From NCBI RefSeq assembly GCF_000500065.1, contig NZ_AYOU01000164.1, forward strand, positions 1 to 64,000: a DNA stretch of 64,000 nucleotides, in the 5' to 3' direction. The notes under the pieces were generated by a model. That model was not told the DNA's origin. It saw nothing but the letters and a program-made list of their open reading frames with translations, and did no database searches. How positions within the stretch are numbered: the stretch's first letter is position 1; every line of letters begins with the position of its first letter. Made by a program: the position numbers and the translations under genes. The stretch is from Borrelia hispanica CRI. Its GTDB lineage: Bacteria; Spirochaetota; Spirochaetia; Borreliales; Borreliaceae. Below, piece after piece: positions 58,127 to 64,000 of the stretch.

Positions 58127-58181
58127 GAACTAGGATTAAATATAGACATATATTAGGTATATTTATATTTAATCCTAGTTC
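58127..58181. terminator. Perfect 18-bp inverted repeat between sodA and nagB
   Basis: GAACTAGGATTAAATATA (58127-58144) is exactly complementary to TATATTTAATCCTAGTTC (58164-58181). The loop is 19 nt. It lies between converging genes, so a two-way terminator is the simplest reading. The flanking T-tracts are weak (ATTTTAATAAT on plus), so an RNA-stability role is possible. Confidence 0.65.
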
Positions 58182-58209
58182 ATTTTAATAATATGTCATT
58201 AAAATTTTT

Positions 58210-59013
58210 TTATAGCTCATTATTGTAATTGTGTTTTTCAATATCATTGAAATATTTGACTGTTCCAACCTTAAGTTCATATGTTGCAGCTTCATCTGAT
58301 ACTATAATTGCATTTTGATGTAACTGCAAAATGCTAATTGGCCACATGTGATTTACTCCTTTTTCAATGGCATGTTTTAGTGCTCTTGATTTGTTGTGTC
58401 CATTTACTATAATCATTACTTCTTTGGAATCCATGATTGTTCCTACTCCTACTGTTAAAGCACTTTTTGGGACTTTGTTGATGTCGTTTTCAAAAAATCT
58501 TGAATTTGCTATAATTGTGTCTTGAGTTAGTGTTTTAATTCTTGTCCTTGATTTAAGAGATGAGCCAGGTTCATTGAATGCAATGTGACCATCAGGTCCA
58601 ATTCCTCCCACAAAAAGTGTAATTCCACCATAAGATTTAATTTTTTTCTCATATTTTTCACATTCATTTGTAAGATTGATAGCATTGCCATTTAGTATAT
58701 TGATATTTTCTTTTTGGATGTTTATATGTGAAAAGAAATTGTTCCACATAAATGAATAGTAACTTTCAGGATGATTTTTATCAAGACCTATGTATTCGTC
58801 CATGTTGAATGTGACTACATTTTCAAATGATATTTTATTTAATTTGTTGAGTTCAATTAAATTTTGGTACATTCCAATTGGAGAACTGCCTGTTGGAAGT
58901 CCTAAAATGAATGGTTTTTCTTTTGTAGGTGCCCATTCTTTTATTTTTGTGGCTATATGATTAGCAGCCCATCTTGACATTTCATTATAAGTAGTTCTGA
59001 TAATTAATCTCAT
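58210..59013 (-). CDS. nagB: Glucosamine-6-phosphate deaminase
   Basis: Converts glucosamine-6-phosphate to fructose-6-phosphate and ammonia. The start at ATG 59013, after AAGGAG, gives [19 protein letters not shown]; a longer reading reaches into nagA. Motifs are [48 protein letters not shown] and [20 protein letters not shown], including the catalytic Asp and His. It has 267 aa, the usual length. It follows nagA by 32 bp in one operon that feeds GlcNAc carbon into glycolysis. Confidence 0.96.
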   Translation of the reverse strand: MRLIIRTTYNEMSRWAANHIATKIKEWAPTKEKPFILGLPTGSSPIGMYQNLIELNKLNKISFENVVTFNMDEYIGLDKNHPESYYSFMWNNFFSHINIQKENINILNGNAINLTNECEKYEKKIKSYGGITLFVGGIGPDGHIAFNEPGSSLKSRTRIKTLTQDTIIANSRFFENDINKVPKSALTVGVGTIMDSKEVMIIVNGHNKSRALKHAIEKGVNHMWPISILQLHQNAIIVSDEAATYELKVGTVKYFNDIEKHNYNNEL

Positions 59014-59045
59014 TTGTTGCTCCTTGTATTTTTGAATTAATAACA

Positions 59046-60251
59046 CTAAAGTTTGTTGAAAATTATTTTTGATTCTATCATTGTTAATTTTAGATTTAAG
59101 TCTTTGTCAAGAACATTTATATTTGCATCATACCCATGACATATTAGACCTTTTTTTTCAAGATTAATAATTCTTATCGGATTATATGAACTTGCTTGAA
59201 TAGCATCGCTTAAACTGTATCCAAATTCTACTAAATTTTTAATTCCTTGTATCATTGTAAGCGCAGATCCTGCTATTGTATCACTCTCTACAATATAAAA
59301 TAGGTTGTTGTTTTTAAGATATACTTTCTCTCCATTAGCTATTAATTCTCCAGATGGTTGTAGTGTTGGGGTTAATCCATCAGTTACAAGTACCAACTTG
59401 CTTATGTCTTTGAGTTTTCTAAGCATTAAAACAAGTTTTGGATGAACATGATGTCCATCAGCAATAATTTCACAAGATACATCTCCATGAATTAAGGCAG
59501 CTCCTATTGCATTTGGATTTCTATGGTCGAGTTTTGACATTGCATTAAAAAAATGAGTTGTATGAAGTATACCTACTTGAAAACCTTCTATCATATTTTC
59601 GTATTTTGCATTTGTATGTCCTGCTTGAAGTGTGATATTGTTTTCCATACAAAATATTGCAAGTTCCCTCATACCTTTAAGTTCAGGTGCAACCGTCATT
59701 GTGGCAATATTTGTCCTTTTTCTACCAAAAGAGTCTGTAAAAGTTCCTCCTGCTGCTTCTATAAATTTTTTCATGATTTCAATGCTTGGTTTTTGGAGAT
59801 AGGAAGTAGGATGAGCTCCTTTTTTTTCGGGAGAAAAAAATGGTCCTTCAAGATGAAGTCCTAAAATTTTTGCACCCTTTTCTTTTCCTATTGCTTGTGT
59901 GCATGCTTTAATTGTTTCAATCATTTCTTCAGTTGGACGTGGATAGAGTGTTGGCAAAAATCCTACTACTCCGTGTTCTGCTAAATGTTCTGACATTTTG
60001 ATAATAGAATTTGTTGAACATTGATCAGTTCCATATCCGTAAAATCCATGTATGTGATTATCATAAAGACCAGGTGTGATATAATTACCTTTAATGTCAA
60101 TCATTTCATAATCTTGTAGTTCAAGTTTTTCAAGTCTGTCGGATGTTACGATATCAAAAATTTTATTTTCTCTAATCAGGACAGCTGAATTGTCTATTTT
60201 ATCATTTCCTGTAAGTACAGATTTTGCGTTAAATAAACAAAAATTTGACAT
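59046..60251 (-). CDS. nagA: N-acetylglucosamine-6-phosphate deacetylase
   Basis: Removes acetate from GlcNAc-6-phosphate, the step before NagB. Amidohydrolase motifs are present: [17 protein letters not shown] (HxH), [20 protein letters not shown] (Glu), [10 protein letters not shown] (His), [16 protein letters not shown] (His) and LVTDGLTP (catalytic Asp). It has 401 aa. It heads nagA-nagB and is divergent from fliD across 171 bp. Borrelia takes GlcNAc or chitobiose from the tick. Confidence 0.95.
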   Translation of the reverse strand: MSNFCLFNAKSVLTGNDKIDNSAVLIRENKIFDIVTSDRLEKLELQDYEMIDIKGNYITPGLYDNHIHGFYGYGTDQCSTNSIIKMSEHLAEHGVVGFLPTLYPRPTEEMIETIKACTQAIGKEKGAKILGLHLEGPFFSPEKKGAHPTSYLQKPSIEIMKKFIEAAGGTFTDSFGRKRTNIATMTVAPELKGMRELAIFCMENNITLQAGHTNAKYENMIEGFQVGILHTTHFFNAMSKLDHRNPNAIGAALIHGDVSCEIIADGHHVHPKLVLMLRKLKDISKLVLVTDGLTPTLQPSGELIANGEKVYLKNNNLFYIVESDTIAGSALTMIQGIKNLVEFGYSLSDAIQASSYNPIRIINLEKKGLICHGYDANINVLDKDLNLKLTMIESKIIFNKL

Positions 60252-60422
60252 ATGTGCTCTCCTATTAACTTAAATTTTACTATAAATAAGGATCTTTTTA
60301 AAAGATACTTATTTATTTATATTTAAAATTAGATTTTAATTGTTAACTTTAAAGTATAATATCATTTCTTATGTAATATCTATATGTTTTTATGTTAAAC
60401 TTTCTACTTAAGAGGTGTTGTA

Positions 60423-62423
60423 ATGTCTTCTGGATTTTTTGTTCCTGGTGTAGATAATAAATATAATACCAAAGAAATCCGTGAATCAATGCTTAAGCCT
60501 GATAAGGCTAAAATAGATTCTTCTGTGCAAAAGCTTGAAAGTTTAGAACAGGAAAAACGTGCTTGGCAAACAATTAATAAAAAGGTATCTGTTTTGAATT
60601 CTCTTGCAAAACAAATTACATCCCTTAATGGTCCTTTTAATTATATGTCGGGTAATTCTAGCAATAATGATATTCTGTCTGTTTCTGCTCGTTATGGGGC
60701 TAAAAATGAAAATTATAAAATCGATGTTAATCAAGTAGCAAGTTCTGATGTTTTCTTATCTGCAAATTTTAAACACAAAGAAATTAATATTCCTGCAGGA
60801 GAATATACATTTTTAGTTGGGAAAAAAGAAATTAAGATTAGAAATAATGGAGATCTTGAGTCTCTTGTTAGAGATGTTAATAATAGGGGTAAGGGATTTT
60901 TGTCTGCTAAAATTGTTAAGAGTGATAGTTCTGGGAATAGTAGGTTAATTTTGCAGTCTTTAAAGGAAGGTGAAAATAATAGACTTATTATGAAAGATGA
61001 AGCTTTAAATCTTGCTAAAAAAATAGGCATTTTAAGTGAGCTTACGACAAATTTTAGTCCAAATATAAGGGAAATTGTTAATAGTCAACAAAATAGTAGT
61101 AATAAAATTTTTCTTGATAAAGATGATATTGTTTTAGAGCCTCTTTCAGAGATTGCAATAAGTATTCCAGAAAATATTGAGATTAGTAAGGGAAGTAAAA
61201 TTAAATTTGAAATTAAATATTATGATATGGATGATAAGGGTATTTTAAATGAAATAGTTTTTAATCCTGGTGAGGCTACATTTGAGGGTGCTAAAGTTGA
61301 AGGTGAGGATAGTATTATTAATCTTGAATCTGATTATAAGCCTTTTTTAAAAGAAAAAAAATATATTCAAATGAATATGATTAAGATTCACAGTGGTACA
61401 GGTTCCTTAGAATTACCTCCAATCAATGTTGCAAGTGATTTTGAAAAGGTTGAAGTTGAAGTTGGGGCTCTTTTAGATTTAAAGGAGATTAATATTGAAA
61501 ATAAATTAAATAATAAGGCTTTTGTTATTCGAAATATTGAAGTATTTGATCCAAAAAACAGAGATGGTCATTTGCCAATTAATGCCAAAAGCTTTGCAGA
61601 GAATGCGAAAGTGAAGTTTGATGGTGTTGATGTTGAGCGAGATTCAAATACTATTAATGATTTAATACCAAATGTTACATTAAATTTAAAACAGTCATCA
61701 GATGATACTGTTGTTGTGCGTGTTGAACCTGATTATGAGGGGATTAAGAAACTTTTGTTAGATTTTTTAATTGCCTATAATGAAGTTTTGGCTGGAATTA
61801 ATATTGTAAGTTTGAATGAAGATAATGTGGATAGTCAAAAGCCAGATGTATTAGAGGAATGGTCTTATTTGAATGAAGAGGAAAAGGAAGAGGCTTATAA
61901 AAATTTGGGAATTCTTAGAAGTGAGTTTACACTGAAAAATTTTAAATCAAAATTAGAATCAATCATTTTTAATGTTTATAAAACAAATGATCCTAATTTT
62001 TCGCTTATTAATCAGATAGGGGTTTTTACTAATTCTATGTCTGTATCAGAAGGATTTTCACGTTATTTAAAACTTGATGAGAAGAAATTTAATGAGGTTC
62101 TACAAAGTAACATTAGTTCAGTTAAAGAGTTTTTTGCGTTTGATTTTAATGATGATAGAATTTATGATGATGGGCTTGCTAAGGTGCTTGGTGATTATTT
62201 GTCTCTTTTAATAGGTGCTGGGGGATTTATTTATAATAAGATAAAAAGTTATGATTTTAGAATTCCCAATCAAAAAAATGTGGTTGAAGATTATAAAAAG
62301 AAATATGAAGAGAGAGAAAGAAAGGTTGAAGGAGAACTTAATACTTTGGATTTTACTGTAAAGCGAATGAAAGAACAGGAAGAAATTCTTAAGTCTTTAA
62401 ATTTATATAGACAAAACAAGTAA
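60423..62423 (+). CDS. fliD: Flagellar filament cap protein FliD
   Basis: Forms the cap that folds flagellin at the filament tip; in spirochetes this happens in the periplasm. The N-terminal segment FFVPGVDNKYNTKEIRESML and the coiled coil KIDSSVQKLESLEQEKRAWQ match FliD. The C-terminal domain carries LLLDFLIAYNEVLAGIN, the usual AYN motif, and a final coiled coil (about 615-660). It has 666 aa. It has its own Shine-Dalgarno (AGAGGTG) and lies upstream of flaB as in other Borrelia. Confidence 0.94.
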   Translation: MSSGFFVPGVDNKYNTKEIRESMLKPDKAKIDSSVQKLESLEQEKRAWQTINKKVSVLNSLAKQITSLNGPFNYMSGNSSNNDILSVSARYGAKNENYKIDVNQVASSDVFLSANFKHKEINIPAGEYTFLVGKKEIKIRNNGDLESLVRDVNNRGKGFLSAKIVKSDSSGNSRLILQSLKEGENNRLIMKDEALNLAKKIGILSELTTNFSPNIREIVNSQQNSSNKIFLDKDDIVLEPLSEIAISIPENIEISKGSKIKFEIKYYDMDDKGILNEIVFNPGEATFEGAKVEGEDSIINLESDYKPFLKEKKYIQMNMIKIHSGTGSLELPPINVASDFEKVEVEVGALLDLKEINIENKLNNKAFVIRNIEVFDPKNRDGHLPINAKSFAENAKVKFDGVDVERDSNTINDLIPNVTLNLKQSSDDTVVVRVEPDYEGIKKLLLDFLIAYNEVLAGINIVSLNEDNVDSQKPDVLEEWSYLNEEEKEEAYKNLGILRSEFTLKNFKSKLESIIFNVYKTNDPNFSLINQIGVFTNSMSVSEGFSRYLKLDEKKFNEVLQSNISSVKEFFAFDFNDDRIYDDGLAKVLGDYLSLLIGAGGFIYNKIKSYDFRIPNQKNVVEDYKKKYEERERKVEGELNTLDFTVKRMKEQEEILKSLNLYRQNK

Positions 62424-62470
62424 CAAATTTAATTTAAATTAATATTGTATTTATTTTTTTCTTGTTTTTG

Positions 62471-62479
62471 TGATATCCT
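62471..62479 (+). promoter_or_regulatory. Candidate extended -10 of the flaB promoter
   Basis: TGATATCCT fits the extended -10 pattern TGnTAnnnT. No well-spaced -35 is obvious in the T-rich sequence before it. Transcription from here would include the leader hairpin at 62490-62507. Confidence 0.4.
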
Positions 62480-62489
62480 TTTAAAAAGA

Positions 62490-62507
62490 CGACAAATGGA
62501 TTTGTCG
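62490..62507 (+). promoter_or_regulatory. flaB leader hairpin, probable CsrA site
   Basis: CGACAA and TTGTCG form the stem and the loop is ATGGAT, so GGA is exposed in a hexaloop as CsrA prefers. A second GGA lies in the Shine-Dalgarno region CACGGAGGAAAT (62535-62546). CsrA control of flaB translation is known in B. burgdorferi. Confidence 0.65.
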
Positions 62508-62550
62508 AAAACATCAAAATTATATTAATTTATCACGGAGGAAATGATAT

Positions 62551-63555
62551 ATGATCATAAATCATAATACGTCAGCTATAAATGCTTCAAGAAATAATGC
62601 TATTAATGTTGCTAATCTTAGCAAAACTCAAGAGAAACTTTCTAGTGGGCATAGAATTAATCGTGCATCTGATGATGCTGCTGGTATGGGTGTTGCTGGA
62701 AAAATTAATGCTCAAATTAGAGGATTATCCCAAGCTTCAAGAAATACTTCAAAGGCGATAAATTTTATTCAAACAACAGAAGGAAATTTGGATGAAGTAG
62801 AAAAAGTGTTGGTAAGAATGAAAGAGCTTGCTGTTCAATCTGGTAATGGTACATATTCAGATGCAGACAGAGGTTCTATTCAGATTGAAATTGAGCAACT
62901 TACAGATGAGATCAATAGAATTGCTGATCAGGCACAATATAACCATATGCATATGTTATCTAATAGATCAGCTGCTGAGCATGTAAAAACAGCTGAAGAG
63001 CTTGGAATGCAACCTGTAAAGATTAATACACCAGCATCATTATCTGGCTCACAGGCTTCATGGACATTAAGAGTACATGTTGGTGCAAATCAAGATGAAG
63101 CAATTGCTGTTAATATTTATGCAGCTAATGTTGCAAATCTTTTTTCAGGTGAGGGTGCTCAACAAGTAGCTCCAGCTCAAGAGGGTGCACAACAAGAAGG
63201 AGCACAAGCAACTCCTCCAGCAGCAGCTCCAACTCAAGGTGGGGTTAACTCTCCAGTTAATGTTACAACTGCTGTTGATGCTAATGTGTCACTTACAAAA
63301 ATAGAAGATGCTATTAGAATGGTAACTGATCAAAGAGCAAATCTTGGTGCTTTCCAAAACAGACTTGAATCTATTAAGGCTAGCACAGAGTATGCTATTG
63401 AAAATTTAAAAGCGTCTTATGCTCAAATTAAAGATGCAGCAATGACAGATGAAATTGTAGCATCTACAACAAATAGTATTTTGACACAGTCTGCAATGGC
63501 TATGATTGCACAAGCAAATCAAGTGCCTCAATATATATTGTCCTTGCTTAGATAA
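62551..63555 (+). CDS. flaB: Flagellin FlaB (periplasmic filament core protein)
   Basis: The major structural protein of the periplasmic flagella, which also shapes the cell. The conserved N-terminal D0/D1 region opens IINHNTSAINASRNNAINVA and SSGHRINRASDDAAGMGVAG. The variable centre (about 200-232) is Ala/Gln/Pro-rich (EGAQQEGAQATPPAAAPTQG). The C-terminal region ends SAMAMIAQANQVPQYILSLL. It has 334 aa. The Shine-Dalgarno GGAGGA is strong, and a classic terminator follows. It has higher codon regularity than its neighbours, as expected for an abundant protein. Confidence 0.98.
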   Translation: MIINHNTSAINASRNNAINVANLSKTQEKLSSGHRINRASDDAAGMGVAGKINAQIRGLSQASRNTSKAINFIQTTEGNLDEVEKVLVRMKELAVQSGNGTYSDADRGSIQIEIEQLTDEINRIADQAQYNHMHMLSNRSAAEHVKTAEELGMQPVKINTPASLSGSQASWTLRVHVGANQDEAIAVNIYAANVANLFSGEGAQQVAPAQEGAQQEGAQATPPAAAPTQGGVNSPVNVTTAVDANVSLTKIEDAIRMVTDQRANLGAFQNRLESIKASTEYAIENLKASYAQIKDAAMTDEIVASTTNSILTQSAMAMIAQANQVPQYILSLLR

Positions 63556-63568
63556 ATTTGATTTTTTA

Positions 63569-63600
63569 ATAAGGGTCTGTTAGAGGACCCTTATTTTTAT
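63569..63600 (+). terminator. flaB rho-independent terminator
   Basis: ATAAGGGTC (63569-63577) pairs with GACCCTTAT (63586-63594) over an 8-nt loop, followed by TTTTAT. It lies 14 bp after the flaB stop. Confidence 0.93.
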
Positions 63601-63679
63601 TTGTGTCAATTGAAATTTGATATTTAAGTGCGATAATATTGCTTTATGTAAAATTATGTTTTAATATTAGGAGTTTGCT

Positions 63680-64000
63680 TTGTATAAAGCTAGTGTTAAA
63701 GTCAGGAACCTTTATAAAACGTTTTCTTATAATAAGAATAAAAAACAAATTTTTAAGGCCATCAATAATTATAAGAATGGTAAAGATAGAGCTGATATTT
63801 ACAAAGAATTTTCTGTTTTTATTGCAAATGCAAACATTAATCTTGATATTTATGAGAATGAAATTTTAGTTATTATGGGTATGTCAGGTTGTGGTAAGTC
63901 TACTTTTGTTAGATGTTTAAATGGTATACATAAAATAGATTCTGGTTCTATTTTAGTAGATAATATTGAAATGAATGATATTAATCAAAAGGATCTCTCT
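63680..64000 (+). CDS. proV: Glycine betaine/proline ABC transporter ATPase (5' part)
   Basis: Only 107 codons lie in the window; the 3' part runs off the right edge. The start is TTG 63680, with AGGAG at 63669-63673. After [20 protein letters not shown], the ATPase fold shows Walker A as [18 protein letters not shown], followed by [12 protein letters not shown]. The insertion between the first strand and Walker A ([19 protein letters not shown]) matches ProV/OpuAA proteins. Borrelia has proV-proW-proX next to flaB. It would import osmoprotectants. Confidence 0.88.
   Translation, partial: MYKASVKVRNLYKTFSYNKNKKQIFKAINNYKNGKDRADIYKEFSVFIANANINLDIYENEILVIMGMSGCGKSTFVRCLNGIHKIDSGSILVDNIEMNDINQKDLS

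Noticed and set aside
62430-62470. A -35 box for flaB in the T-rich stretch
   Set aside because: Candidates such as TTGTAT or TTGTTT are badly spaced from the TATCCT -10, so none is reported.
63639-63869. Plus-strand 76-codon reading frame
   Set aside because: It overlaps proV in another frame; proV has the ribosome site and the ABC ATPase motifs.

Overview
The window is about 64 kb of a very AT-rich spirochete chromosome. Gene content and order match the core linear chromosome of Borrelia: lmp1-like, galU, hflCK, tlyC-like, murE-ddl, rel-prmC-prfA, infC-rpmI-rplT, csrA-fliW-flgL-flgK-flgN, mnmE-mnmG-rsmG, moxR-bat, infA, dksA, malQ, alr, secA, sodA, nagBA, fliD, flaB, proV. The flagellin has the Borrelia FlaB layout with an Ala/Gln/Pro-rich hinge. 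The form of that hinge and the Gln/Asn/His repeats of the first gene lean towards a relapsing-fever-type or related lineage rather than a Lyme one, but the species cannot be fixed by eye. There is no insertion sequence, prophage, plasmid-type gene or CRISPR array.

Layout. 1-10060, mostly minus strand: a partial TPR protein with 96-bp repeats, an orphan 571-aa protein, galU, divergent rsmD, a protein that looks like a degenerate HD-GYP domain, tRNA-Phe, the hflK-hflC pair, a CNNM/CorC-type transporter and tRNA-Cys. 10200-19000: murE-ddl on plus, then a convergent minus-strand block of a large membrane protein, rel, prmC and prfA. 19265-25557: a TPR protein with tatD, a minus-strand pair of envelope proteins, the infC-rpmI-rplT ribosomal operon, and tsaE-tsaB. 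25542-29849, minus strand: flagellar operon flgN-flgK-flgL-fliW-csrA. 29989-41274, plus strand: mnmE-mnmG-rsmG followed by the MoxR/DUF58/Bat operon. 41317-54704: infA, dksA, an OmpA-like protein, malQ, a DUF4015-type protein, a cation exchanger, orphan genes, a secreted YD-like repeat protein, alr and three envelope proteins. 54768-64000: secA, sodA, nagB-nagA, fliD, flaB and the start of proV.

How the parts fit. The window holds most of a flagellar assembly-control circuit. CsrA and FliW sit with the hook-filament junction proteins, and flaB, the expected CsrA target, has a leader hairpin that shows GGA in its loop plus a CACGGAG Shine-Dalgarno site. It also holds both stringent-response partners (rel, dksA), cell-wall precursor enzymes (murE, ddl, alr), GlcNAc catabolism (nagA, nagB), tRNA-modification genes (mnmE, mnmG, tsaB, tsaE), and the envelope-stress Bat operon. 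The plus strand is strongly G/T-rich throughout, as expected if it is the leading strand with the fork moving from position 1 towards 64000.

Best candidates for undescribed biology: the Q/N/H-rich in-frame 96-bp repeats, the degenerate HD-GYP-like protein, the ERMP1-like membrane protein, the secreted 32-residue YD-like repeat protein, and the leaderless-looking divergent flgN/mnmE promoters. Functions for most named genes rest on recognised motifs and gene order; no database search was run.
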